A DNA stretch of 64,000 nt from Acanthosepion esculentum (taxonomy: Eukaryota > Mollusca > Cephalopoda > Sepiida > Sepiidae), in assembly GCA_964036315.1 (NCBI GenBank), contig OZ038479.1, positions 56,413,246-56,477,245 on the forward strand, in the 5' to 3' direction. Below the pieces are notes generated by a model. The model did no database searches and had not been told where the DNA came from. It was given only the letters and a program-made list of their open reading frames with translations. Made by a program: the position numbers and the translations under genes. Of the stretch, positions 10,471 through 22,180 are shown piece by piece. Position 1 is the stretch's first letter. Every line of letters begins with the position of its first letter.

Positions 10471-12340
10471 AATAAAAAGAATGTTACTTCATTTTTATAA
10501 AATGCAATGTGATTCAAAGCAGGGAATTTAGTCACAACTTAGAGAAACGAATGGCAGAATTTATCATTAGTTATATAAAATCAATTTCTGTTTTATTTTG
10601 TAAAGCTTGATACTTTGTATTGGGAATTAATTGACTTGAAATGTTGAAAAATAATCCAGGTCACAGGATATCACAGAGATGTGCTATATATTTCATATAA
10701 GCATTGCAAGGCATTTGAAAACATTTGGCTACATGAATCAAAATACTGTCTGGATGATATAAAAAATTTTATCAGTAAATAATAGAAAATAATTAAAAAT
10801 AAAAAAGTGCAGAAATAAAGAAATAATAACGCAGGTGTGTTTTTACTCGTACTTTTTAGAGAAGTGTATTTAAAAGAAAGCCAGACAGTTTATAAGAAAT
10901 TATATTTGACTGTAAATATTCTGGATTTAGAATGTTTGGATAACATTTTTTATTAGTAAATAATATAAAACAATTAAGAATAATAATCAAGAAAAAGTGC
11001 AAATAAATAAATAAATAAATAAATAAAAGCCCAGATGTTTTTTTTACTATTTCGAGAAATGTATTTAAAAGAAAGTTTATAAAAAAATTTAAGTGCTACA
11101 TTTGTCATGAAAATTTTCTGGATTTAGAACTGACAGTAAAAAATATACCAGAAATAACAGTCATGGTGGACTGATGGTAATCCTTTTTGAAATTTGTAAA
11201 ATATATACTCTTTGTAGTTACCGTCCAATCAAAAGTGTGGTTTCCACCCATGTAAATTTAAAGTTGAGATTCGTTTGGAGCCTCTCTGGATGATACACAA
11301 GAAGAAAGGTCAGTGGAGAAAAACAGGAGGAAATTAAATTTCAGACCAGAAAGGTCTAATCCCTCTTTCAGATAAGAGATTTGACCTCACATCCAACACA
11401 CCAGCATGAGCATGACCTAGTTTTCAATGAGAAGGTAATGAAACACGAGTCCTAAATGACAGACTGCAGCTGCTGACTGCCTCTGGGCATAAAGTCTAAG
11501 GCTGTGAAAATTTCACCATGAAGGCACTAAAATAACGTTCCAGAAAAAAAAAAGATTTTTAGGTGTCACCTGTGAATGAGCGAGAAAAAACAAACAGAAA
11601 GAAAGTGAAGCCTGTGAATAGAAGTGTTCTAGAGAAAAAATTGTTAAAAGTCCCAGTGATGCAAACAAATAAAGCCAAAGTGCTCATAATTCTTATTTTG
11701 ATCTGTCTGCCTTTACTAAAATGTTATACAAATGAAAATTTTTGTGCAAGGTTTTTCGTAAAAATCGTATTTTTCTATATTGTTTCTTGTCTCTGTAATC
11801 AGGTTATTACATATATTCATTTGTTTTTTTTCTTTCTGATATTCTGTGAATGATCTTGAAGAATGATCTTTTGCAGCATTTTTTAATTCTAAGTAACTCT
11901 GGTCATTCTGTGCAACTGTTTTCTAACATTGTTGAAGTTTTATTCCAGATTACACAGCCCCTACTTTGAGATGGAATGCCAAGTAGATAAGAATGAGCAT
12001 GTTCGGCACCTCTTCCCTTTTAATCAACGTCACAAACGGCCATAAAAATAATAAAATTAATATTCACTTAGACATGAATCTTCAAATCAGGTAAAAGATT
12101 ATGACATTATACAAAAAGAATTTAGTTTAAAGCATAATGACCAAATAAAGCTATGATTTTTTACTTTAAAAAAGAGAGAATAAGGAATCTTTCACTTATG
12201 TTTTTACAGCTTATCAACCATTTACAGATTATTTAAAGTCAGAAAACATTTTTAGATTGTGGGAAATAAGAATAATTGATAATAGTCCTATAAATTAACC
12301 CATAGCTAGGGGGAGAAAAGGCAGATTTATACCTTTCCCA
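10470..12340. other. AT-rich intergenic or intronic sequence
   Basis: No convincing coding region, RNA gene or element found. Short ORFs here (for example 11563-11853) are low-complexity and have no recognisable family. Confidence 0.6.
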
Positions 12341-12439
12341 ATTGCATTTGTGTGTAAGTAAACATAACAAACCTAACAGGAATTGGAAATTGGCTCTCCA
12401 ATTTTCAATTCCGAGCAGTTATCTATTACACCACTCCAC

Positions 12440-12505
12440 ACAAGATTACGGGATCTGGTATTCCCAAGTGGGCACCCATCTAGGTACTGACATAGCACAA
12501 TATTA
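12440..12505 (-). repeat. 5S rRNA-derived fragment (3' half), probably a SINE head
   Basis: Read on the minus strand, GTACCTAGATGGGTG, then TTGGGAATACCAG, and GTAATCTT align in register with the 3' half of animal 5S rRNA (TTAGTACTTGGATGGGTGACC...TGGGAATACC...GTAGACTTT type). The 5' half is not recognisable. Downstream (toward 12395) 'ggtgtaatagataact' resembles a tRNA A box, suggesting a chimeric 5S/tRNA SINE rather than a gene. Not a functional 5S gene. Confidence 0.65.
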
Positions 12506-12599
12506 CCTAAATTGTACAGAAACCAGTGTCTCAATTTGATATGGGTGTAAGCGCAATGAGGAATTAATTTAAAATATAAAGTTATGTTATTATACAATA

Positions 12600-14120
12600 A
12601 GGTGTGTAAATCCAGACAATGATTTTAATCTGGTAATCATTAGTTTACAGCTATGAACCAAAACTTCTGGGTAAAAATGAACATGAGAAGGGGGGGGGCA
12701 AACAAATGTGCATAATGATGATTTGTCATCAAAATTTGGGGCCATTACTAAGAAGAAATCAAATGATATGAGAAATCATTTACCTGCATGCTACAGAATC
12801 AGACATGTTTTTTGAAAAGAGCTAGTGTAAAAAGTTGTTTACCTGTAAATCATTGTTTACTGTGAAATTTTCTAGCAGAAAACAGGTCAGCCACAGGTTT
12901 AAAAGTACAAAACCTGCCTGAAGACAGACGGGTCTAGTTATCTTGCAGTAGACACACCAATTGCTGATACAGCTTCAGTACAAGTGGTGTCAAAATAACC
13001 ATTACAGAATCATGGTAGTGTAAACACCTTCTGCTTGTCTGCTCTAAACATGAATAGATATATCAACTTAAAAAATAAAAATAAATGAATAAAAAATAGT
13101 AAGAATCAATTGAAGAAACCTTTTTTAGTTTTTTATGTGAACCTATCCAAAGACTTCAACATGAAGCCATTCAGAATGACCTTTATTTATTTATGTACTG
13201 AAAAAGATTTTTTTAAATCCTAAAATGAAAGATTTTCATTTTTTAAAAAATCATTTTAAACCTTAATTAGTAGAAGTACCTATGTTTATGTAGCAAATTA
13301 AAATTCATTGCTGTTTTTCTTTTGTAAGTATCGAATAAGTTCTGCCATCCGAGACTTCCTCAGCAAACTTCAATTTAGCACTGAAACGAATGAAGTGGCC
13401 GTTCAAACAAACGAGAATTTTATATTAACAAAAAAAGTAAAAATGATTTGTGGTTTCCTTTCAACCAAAAATAATAAAAATTAGGATTTTAATATTTCAT
13501 AAAAATGAAATAAAATATTAAAATCCTAATTAATTCTACTAGATTTATTTTTCAGTCGGTCGCTTATTTTAGAAGTATTCTTTAGTTTTTAAAATCTAAC
13601 ATTTCGTGGATAGTCTTTATTTAACTTACTTATTGTTTTCTTTTTGCGAAATTAGAAAAAGGATTTAACTTTAAGTTTAAAAAACATTCCAGCAAAGTCG
13701 TCCTCCATCAAACCAAAAATATCATTTGCATTCCAAATCTTTCCAATTTTTAACATAAATTTTAAAGAAATTTTTTTTATTATTTAAAAAAGTAAAACGA
13801 ATTCAAAAATTAAAAGATGCTACTTTTCTATCGACATGTCGAAACTCACCTTATGCTAACATTGATTGAATTAAAAAATTTAAAATAAAAACTCCAAAAC
13901 GAAATAACAAAAAAATTCCTTGAGTACGGTTTTATAAGTTTATATAATCATTTTATCAAACTGACTGATACGATTGAAATCATACCTGATTCTATTTCAA
14001 TTTTTTTTCTTTGCTAACAAACACTAACAAAGAATTAAAATAAAATAAAAGAATAAAAAAAAATGATGAGGCAAATCAATAAATAACAATTTATTTTTTA
14101 TCAACATTATTTCGATTTTT
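12600..14120. other. AT-rich ZNF upstream duplicon
   Basis: The part near 12610-12680 resembles 24220-24290 and 63060-63120 ('tcaatctggcagttat'-type block), which also lie upstream of ZNFs. The part after 13400 resembles 31000-31250 and 50430-50680. No gene seen. Confidence 0.5.
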
Positions 14121-14128
14121 CCACTTAC

Positions 14129-14510
14129 CTTTCCGACTAGAAAAATGCAACGAGAAAATAAAAGGGGACGATTTCTTTGTTCTCAAATGATTTTGTTTCT
14201 AATTTTCTTTGTCAACCTGACCAATTTTGGGTTTGCATTGCTCATAATAATGTCGAAATTGAAACGAAAGACACGCAGAAAGAATTTTTTTTTAAATGGA
14301 AAAACACTGTACAAACGGGAAATTACTTTTAGATAATATTTTGAATGATCATGTATAAGCCGAAAAACTTAAATTAATCGGTGTTCGCGAATACTTAGTT
14401 CCTCGTGTTTAAAATCCTGAGGTTATTCAAAGGTCGATACATGACGTTTCTACAGGGCCACTGACGGTGCTAGGGAATCGGTGCACCCACAACCCAAAAT
14501 ATAAGAACCC
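14129..14510 (-). promoter_or_regulatory. Candidate ZNF-A 5' exon with conserved splice donor
   Basis: On the minus strand the sequence ends CGGAAAG|GTAAGTGG, a consensus donor with the junction at 14129/14128. Equivalent donors AAAG|GTAAGTGGAAG occur in the paralogous segments at 31622 and 57673. Upstream in gene sense (14440-14510) is another conserved block containing the complement of 'catgacgtttctac'. The donor faces ZNF-A, 4.5 kb downstream. Conservation of a perfect donor in otherwise drifting AT-rich copies suggests a real non-coding exon, but there is no transcript evidence. Confidence 0.35.
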
Positions 14511-14639
14511 TCTCTAAAACATGTCATTTTCATAAAATTTATATTAAATACAATTTTTAAAAAATCTAAATGATGTACGATAAACACCATAGAGTAAAAT
14601 AAACCAAAGTCCAAACGTAAGCTTTTTTTTTCAAAAATG

Positions 14640-15700
14640 AAAGCAAAAACGCGTCGGTTTAAATTTTACCAAAATCAAGAAATTATTGAATTTTAAATGA
14701 TTTCCACCAAAATGCAGGCATTTTTTTAAGAAAGAAAAAATATAACTTTTGCTAGGAAATTTTTCCTGGTTTTTCCGCATCAAAGGGTTGAGGTTAAAAA
14801 TAGGGCTGAAAATAATTGCGAAAAAAAAACGCGAGTAAAACAGCAAGATTAGAGCGGACAAATTCTCTCTTTTAGGCGCGTACGGATAAAGAAAAAACTC
14901 CTGCTCGGTGAGTAACAACAAAAGAAGAAAGTGTTTATTTACAATATACACAAAAAAAAAGGTAAAGGGAAAAAAAGATGATTAGAAGAGAAAGAAAGGG
15001 AAAAGAGAAAATGTCCTTGACTTAAAAAAGGCTTGCTCAAAATATTTCTCTGAGCGCCTAAAGAGTTCTTTAAGCGATTATTAGATATTATTGTTAAGGT
15101 TCAGATAGATACGCTCACAGTTGTTGTAGAGTTGGAAACCCGTTCGCAGATAAAGGAATCCTGCAGTTGAGTGAGTTTCTAGGTCGACGACAGAAGTCCA
15201 GTGGGCTCGTCAGAAGGAGTGGTGAAGGGATGCAGCTTTAGATTGGTCTTGAATAGTGGACCGACGTTCGTTCTTGACAGCCCTTTAGTAGTTCTTCTTT
15301 GGTGAAAGAGGCGCTGGAACGCCTAATGTCGACCTCACAGACGGTGGGCCGAATTCTCACTGGCAAAATAGGCAAGATTCTCCAAATTTATGGAGTTTTT
15401 CCCTCCCAACTCGTACAAATTTCCTGACCCCACTATTGGTCAGAAAACGCATTCTTATTTCTGATAAGAATCAGGACCCTGGGAGCCGGTTTCGAAGGTA
15501 CTGAAAACAGGTTGATGTGAAGAAGCTGTGGTGTTTCTCCCAGATTTATGGCACCATGGAAAGAATAATGGTGGTGGAATTCCTTTTTATATTTTCCAGC
15601 TCTCTCGTTAGCCAGAAAATTTATTCTTATCTCTGATAAGAATCAAGGCCTTGGGAGCCGGTTTTGAAATTAAAAAGAGGTTGAAGTGAGGATAGAAAAA
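14640..15700 (-). mobile_element. LTR-like segment, inverted counterpart of 36390-37330
   Basis: In minus orientation this matches 36390-37330 in plus orientation: the two 'cagagataagaat' blocks (15460 and 15640 versus 36425 and 36590), the 'gctcaaaatatttctctgagcgcc' stretch (15035) and the AATAAA...TTGTTACTCA end near 14905, followed by 'gagcaggagt'. An internal ~170-bp tandem duplication is present in both copies. Promoter-like tandem repeats, a poly(A) signal and a sharp end indicate an LTR plus some leader. No coding region is attached. Confidence 0.6.
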
Positions 15701-16269
15701 ATAGCGAGAATGTGAACTTGTAAAATTGTTGTTCTCAAATTAAATTCCAACACTTAACCAAATAATCAAGGAATTATTTTAAATATTTTTTCAGCACTTA
15801 TTCATAAATGAATTATATACTGAATAGGTTATTTTCCAAAAAAATAATGTATTACCATTTTTTTTCTCATAATTCCTAAACACCTGTTAAATCATTGTTT
15901 ATTCGCTGTCCTTGATCCCGTATAGGATAGTGCCAATCATTCACAAATGGTTTCAGTGGCATAGACTAACTCGTGTTTTTCTCTCATAAATATCTACGAT
16001 ATCTACCTCTTCGTTAACAATCCAACATCTTAGCAAACTCAAATCTTCATCTCAAAAGTCTTTCTGTGAGATGACTGAAAGTACTGTTGTAATATCCTGT
16101 AATACGAAGGGATTTGGTTCTCTGTAACTTTATTATAATATACAATGTGACTGTGTCAGCATCCAGTGTTCTATTTACTCACATTATAATATCCTCTCCA
16201 ATATAATCACCCTTGCTCTTCGCTTAACACACCAGCAACATATGCAGCTACACACAGAATACCTTGAAT

Positions 16270-17300
16270 CAAACTGTCCACACTTCCCTGGAAAATAATT
16301 GTTATATTCCACTGCAATTAGCCTGTTGTGGGTGGTATATTGTTTTGGGAATGTGGTCAGCAGCTATGGAGATGTGGTGGTTTGTCTTGGTTTAGTAGAT
16401 GTTAGAGAATATGCAGGTACCTTGTAGTCCTAAAGAAAATGTCATGGATATGAGGGATTGGGTAGTGATCAGGGATGGTTGAGGAAATCGAATTTCCTGT
16501 ATTGAGGCATGAAAATCTACGGGTTTCGTGACAACATGTAGTGGTGAGGCATATAGGCTGTTTCATGAACGAATGATGCATCCATTCAAAGTTTTCTGAA
16601 ACTCTTTCTTCACGTAGTCATATTTATGCAGTGGCAATCATTGTGGGTGAGAATTTGTCGGCTATTTGGTTGTTCTGATATGGTCCTGGTTTTGTTGTTT
16701 TTCTGAATCAGGATTCTTAAATGGCTGACTGATTTCTGCATAGTGATTCAATATGTAAATAAACTCACAATCGTGGCAAATTGCGACAATGATTCCTGTC
16801 ATGTTGTAATGTGTACAGGTACCAATGAGACAGATGCTTGTTGTATTGTCCAATAGCATTCTCATATTCATGTGCACCAACAAATTAAGAAATCTGCTTT
16901 GAGTATGGGTGTTCTGATACTGGCTTGTGTAAATGACCATGTAGAATCACATCACATACCAATGTTCAATGTGAAAGCTTTTATACCATAATTCTTGATG
17001 TGGAAGCTGTTAGATGCTTGGGTGGGATTGAGGGTGTGACAGTCTGTAAGGGGTATCATTTTGAACACTACTCCTGTGTCCACAAGGAAATTTAGATCGT
17101 TGTTTTTCTCCCATCCATAGTCTTGTCTCATTGATCTCCAATCTGCTCAGAATCCAGCAGAGACTATCCACTCTATCAATGCTCACTATCTGCACATAAT
17201 CCTTTGTTGCCACCACAGTAACCTCAGCAGCCAACATGCCCTACCACACTGTGAGCCCATCAAATACATTCACTGGTGTTGATTTCACCTTGACCAAATA
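16270..17300 (-). pseudogene. Relic of a Ty3/gypsy pol (protease to RT), minus strand
   Basis: The minus strand shows a protease motif NFLVDTGVVFKMIPL (about 17050-17095). After a gap, RT text follows: KKEFQKTLNGCIIRS, NSLYASPLHVVTKP (16535-16600) and LQGTCIFSNIY...IAADHIPKT (16350-16420), matching the order of conserved Ty3/gypsy RT blocks. Stops and frameshifts are frequent. It is a different lineage from the other gypsy copies here; the residues are closer to gypsy-2 than to gypsy-3. No LTRs were recognised around it. Confidence 0.7.
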
Positions 17301-17929
17301 AACCAAGAAATCGGCCAACTCCTGGCCTTACTGACAATAATACTACACCCAGTCGCTTTCCTAACAGCAACTGAAGAATTATACATGAACAATTTTTGCC
17401 AAATTTCAAAGAACTATATATATATTATGTATAGTTCACAAATACAAACTGTTAAAAATGTAATCCTTATTTGTTCCTTTCCGTTGAAACCAAATGCTCA
17501 TTATAACATCAATGCTGAAGAAATCTCAAAAGGAAATTTATTAAGTATAATTTTTCTCATCTGAGATTTGATAGCAATGTAATTGTAGGATTGTTCTGAA
17601 CCACCAGGTGATATGTATGAGACAGGTGAAGTTATATGAAGGCTGTTTCTCCTAATAAATATTCTATCTTTACCTATTGGTAGTGAGTAGCAATCAATTA
17701 TTGCAACTTGGTTGGTGGATTTAAATTTTACCATCTGCTATTATAATTTATGTAAATTTTACCATCTGCTATTATAATTTTACCATCTGCTATTACTGTA
17801 ACAATATTTTACATGGCGTACGGAAAAGAGTTAAAACAAAACGATTTTAAATTTTTGTCAGAAAGAGAATTATTTTCCCAGGATATGGGAATAGATGTAT
17901 GAATTTTGTTGAAAAAAGTTACACAACGT

Positions 17930-18520
17930 GACTTTGCTATACACGGCTGGCAGGTCGGAGGCCAGAGGTTAAGGTCAGCGGTTGAAAGATGACCGGCTTG
18001 ACTATCTGCGGAGAAAAATTGTCGGCCAAAACGTTCCCTGAGAACGAAAAAATTAAAAAGCAGAAGATGACGTCAGAAAGGCTGACAACATATAACGGCT
18101 CTTCTCGAAAGAGTAGGAGATCTTCCAGAATTGGAACTGTTAAATAGAAAACGAAAGAAAGCGACTGGTTGAATTTTGGGAGATTTGCATAAAACCCACC
18201 TATTCGCCCGCACCACACCAGTTGAAAGGGACACCCATAAATACAAGTGCCCACGTCGGCCAAAGTTAGTTGGGGTTGGATTTGGAGAGAGTTTGGGTTC
18301 GTTAGTCGGAGGAGTTGGAGTTGTGGCTATTTGCCGTTGGAGTTGCAGTCGGAGGCGGTCGAAGGAGTTAAGAGATTTCTGATATAACGCTGCTTGCCAA
18401 CCTGATGAAGATAATAATAATAATTATCTGCTGATGAAGAAAAACGCCGACGAATAACCTTGTGCCGTCCGTGCATGTACAAACAATAGTACTTGGAGTT
18501 AAAACTAGTTGTTGATGAAG
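17930..18520 (+). promoter_or_regulatory. GC-rich promoter-like island, possible solo LTR
   Basis: Base composition rises abruptly. A TATA-like 'cccataaatac' at about 18233 is followed by G-rich sequence with repeated 'gttggagttg'-like units (18265-18370), then a 'tgatgaag' repeat region and an end resembling '...tgcatgtaca'. This looks like U3-R-U5 of an LTR on the plus strand. No second copy was found in the window, so a cellular promoter is the alternative. Confidence 0.4.
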
Positions 18521-18762
18521 AAAAATTCCCCAGTGGAAATTCGGCTTGACCCTCTTAAGATCAAAATCACAACGTGGGTAAGAGAGGTCAACTTTGAGAC
18601 CAACTGCTGTGTCAAATCACCGGTAAGTGGACTAACGGCTTGTACTTTGATACCAGGAACGATCCTGACAAAGCGGGCAGACGGGGATTGACCCTGAGTA
18701 CCGCCATAGCTGGTGACTGAAGCAGACCAGACCCGGAACGCCATCTTATGATTGGTCGCCAC
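18505..18762 (-). other. Open frame behind a CCAAT/YY1-like promoter signature
   Basis: An 85-residue minus-strand frame without recognised family. The likely ATG lies in AAGATGGCGTTCC, preceded 11 bp upstream by GCGACCAATCA, a pairing typical of CCAAT plus YY1-type TATA-less promoters. On the plus strand the same stretch has a good donor (ACCG|GTAAGTGG, near 18620). GC-rich compared with its surroundings. It could be a first exon, or part of an element leader following the LTR-like island. Function unknown. Confidence 0.3.
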
Positions 18763-18959
18763 GGACAGGCTGCAGCTCTTGAATACATCATATTACAAGT
18801 GAAACAATTCAGACTTCCTAGTGAGCAAGATTCACTAATGTAAAATTTCTATGCTCCTCTTTCATGAACTACATACATAGACTTGAGCAAAATGGACAGT
18901 GCGAAAAACATCCATGTGTCCTTCTCTTGCAAGAATATCGGATTTAAGATTTCCACACA

Positions 18960-21900
18960 GCCAATACTTCATTGAATACTTTAAATCAGTTAACTAAAAC
19001 ATCCTATTATACTAGCCTTCATTTGAATAAATCTATGTTGCTCCTTTGCTTATTCCATTCTAATTCTGCAATGAATTCTATGGAAAAGAGGCCTCTGTCA
19101 TGGTTCATCAAATTGATTCACTTCCCCTTCTGCTTGGCTGATTCTCTTCCCATTTTAGATTTTTAAAATCTTCAGGGGTTAACATCTCCATAAAAATGAA
19201 GATTGTGTTCCTCTTTTGAATCTCCTGGCAACAAACCTCATTTCTTTACTGTATTTTCATTGATCCTTACTATATTATAGCTTTCTATCTGTTACCAATC
19301 AAAGAGTTATCAATGTGTTAATTCCACAGTTGCAGCACCTTTTTATTTCTTTCATTAGGATTATTTTTCTACCTTCAGAGTTTGTTATAAAAATGCACAC
19401 AGTAACACAAAAGAATAAACAAAACAAACATTACTGCTGGTGAGGTGAAAGGAAAAGAAGAGGGGAATTGTCAAATATAAATTTCTTTGTATTGCTGACA
19501 GAGAGGATGTGAGTGGAATGTCTGTAATGTGAGAAAGGTAGGCAACTTTTTCAAAAAGGGTAGAGTTAGTAAGGCTTGGAGTTGATCCATTTGTTGGCTT
19601 GGTTTACTGGTCAGGCGTAGTGAAGCTGAGAGCTTTCTGGGCATTGAAAATAAAAGGATACCTAAGAGTGAAATAAATTTTACAAAATAAACAAATCTTT
19701 CTAGAAGCTTTAATTATAATTTTAATTCCAAATAGACTAAATTATTTGACTAAATGGCAATGGTTAAGTGTAAATGGCAAAATTCTCAAGAAACAGAAGT
19801 GACAAAGTTCCCAATAAACAATAAAGAAATGAAGAAAAGAAATGGCGAAATAATACAAAGCAAACAATATATATGCAAGTCAAAAGTAGGCAAAGCAACA
19901 GTAATAAAATGAAAAGTTGTGATCACACACAAATGAAAAAACTAAACATTCATCTATATGGAAAAATCTGCTGCACCTAAATAACACCCTTTATTAAAAT
20001 TTGATGTGTTCAGTGATTTCTTGACAGGTTGATGTTGGGTAAATTCCAGTAAAGGAGATATAAATGGAAAATTAATTGAGGAATACAATGGGAATGCCTT
20101 TTTTTACAGTTTGTAATTCCCAAATAATATTTACCAAATTCTCAGTAATCTTCTGAAAGCACTTGTAGATAAAATGTTAGAGAATTATGTAATATAATTG
20201 AAATCTTTCAAAAATTAAATATACTTTTCTGAAACATTATTTTAGTAAAAATTAACCGAATTAAAGTTAAATTGCACCGAAACAAATATTACTTTCTTTT
20301 ACTGTAAAACTTTGCAGAAAAGCAGTTTTTTTAGTGACTTAGGCCAGAAATATCATCTATTTCTCATAGAATATATTATTGAAAAATATGCAATGAACCA
20401 ATGCCACATAGGTCCAGATTTTCTTATACAATTCAGTCAATTTTTACAGACAGGGATACAAAGAAAGACCAGATTACAAAATAGGAGGGGGTCTGCTATT
20501 AATCCATACTTCCTCCTCCAACAGCTATACTTCTCTCAGATCTCTCCATTTAACACTTAAATGTCATGAATTTTTCCCCTCGTTTTAAATCAGAGGTGTC
20601 ATTATACAGATTTGTTTGTAACCTCTTACCCCGCAAACTATTGTGCCTGAATGAAGGTTATTTTCAATACTTCTTATGTAGAAATTAAGCATTAATTTTA
20701 CAAAATTCTGTCACTTAATCCATAAATTTTCCAAAAGTCTTCGAAACATATCTCTCAGAAAAATATTGTACTTTTAAAAGATGATACACTTAATGTTTGG
20801 ATTTTTCATCTATAATTGGAGTGTGGTGTGTATCATACTTCAGGGTCATGTATATGTACGTGCATTTCTGACAATGTATATGCAAATATGTTTATTTACT
20901 ATTGATCTGGCTGATTTTCAATGATCTATTGCTGGTCATATTAAATGTTACAACACACGTGAAACTGTAATGTATTAAATAAACTGATGCTTGAATCCAT
21001 CAGGGGAAAATTAAAAATTGCAATGCTTTCATTACATGAAATAAAGGTAGAATTCATGGCTAACCTGCAAATATATGCAAAATAGAATCTGTGAGCAGAG
21101 TTCAAATACTGGCTGAGCTATTTTGTTTGCACTTCACAATAATGTTTTAATAACATGGAAATTTCAACTAATAGAAAATAGACACAGGATTGAAAAAGAT
21201 GCTTTATTCAGACAACATTGTACTCCATGTATAAAAATATCTATATAAAAATGTCTGCTCAGTAACCAAGGTGAGCAACTCATGAAGATTCAATTTTATT
21301 AAGAGACCCTGAAAAGGAATGTTCCCAACATATGAGATATATAAAATAAATCTGATCTCCATGAAATTACTATATTTTCTCTAAAAGATATGCTTTCTTT
21401 TCTGTATGGTATTTTCATGCAGCTACACAATGTTGATATCTCTGACAATGCAGATTTGAAAATTTTACAAGAGCATTTCTCTCTTGATAAAGATTTGAAT
21501 ATTATGTAGGACATTTGACTTTTCTAGAAATATAAATTTATAAAATTCACAGTGATATGTTTTCTAGCCTGTGTTTTCGCATATGGTGGTTCAAATGTGA
21601 TGTCAGTGAAAATATAGATCCACAAATTTCACTAGAATATGGTTGGTTTGGTTTTATGGCATATCAGCGTCAATGGGTTATTTAATGCCGAAAAGATTTT
21701 TATTGCTTGTAATATTTTTTCCAAAAATGTATCACTGGTAATATTTTTTCTTTCAAAATGTATTGCTAGTATTCACCTATTTTTACACATTCATAGTGTT
21801 TTGAAACAAGTTTGGGGGTTAAATATTTGGCCATAGATGGGACCCTAACAGATGCTACCACCCTGGGTCACCAGAAATTAAGAGATGGTTTAATACTTCT

Positions 21901-22180
21901 CAAAACCTCCTGATCAGGGCCTTGCTGTTGGACCTAGTTTATCGTCTTACACAGGACGTGGATGTAGTTCTAGAATATGGTTTCTCTCCAATGTTTATTT
22001 TCTCTGAAAGATATGCTTTCTTTTCTGTATGGTATTACATGCAGATCCACAATGTTATCTCTGACAATACACATTTATAAATTTTACAAGAAGAGCGTTT
22101 CTATCTGATATAGATTAGGATATGATGTAGGACATTTGACTTTTCTAGAAACACAAATTTAATTTACAGAGTCAGGTTTT
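18960..22180. repeat. ZNF left-flank segmental duplicon, copy 2
   Basis: Aligns with 1-3550 in order. Contains a single copy of the 114-bp unit, lacks the fold-back element and MITE found in copy 1, and has its own insertion (21643-21969). A ~190-bp block is present twice (about 21370-21560 and 22005-22180), as a local duplication next to zinc-finger traces. No other gene recognised. Confidence 0.7.
21643..21969. mobile_element. 327-bp retroposon insertion with 11-bp target duplication
   Basis: The 11-bp sequence CTAGAATATGG occurs at 21632-21642 and 21970-21980, exactly bracketing sequence unrelated to the ZNF remnant on either side. Removing 327 bp plus one repeat restores a normal linker read-through ('ctagaatatggtttctctcc'). 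The insert starts TTGGTTTGGTTTTATGGCA and has a GC-richer end. The long, exact duplication points to LINE-type retrotransposition. Family not recognised. Confidence 0.65.

Noticed and set aside
11563..11853. 96-residue ORF with hydrophobic C-terminus
   Set aside because: Low-complexity AT-rich translation, no start context or conserved relative in the paralogous segments.
12440..12505. Functional 5S rRNA gene
   Set aside because: Only the 3' half is recognisable and it carries several changes.
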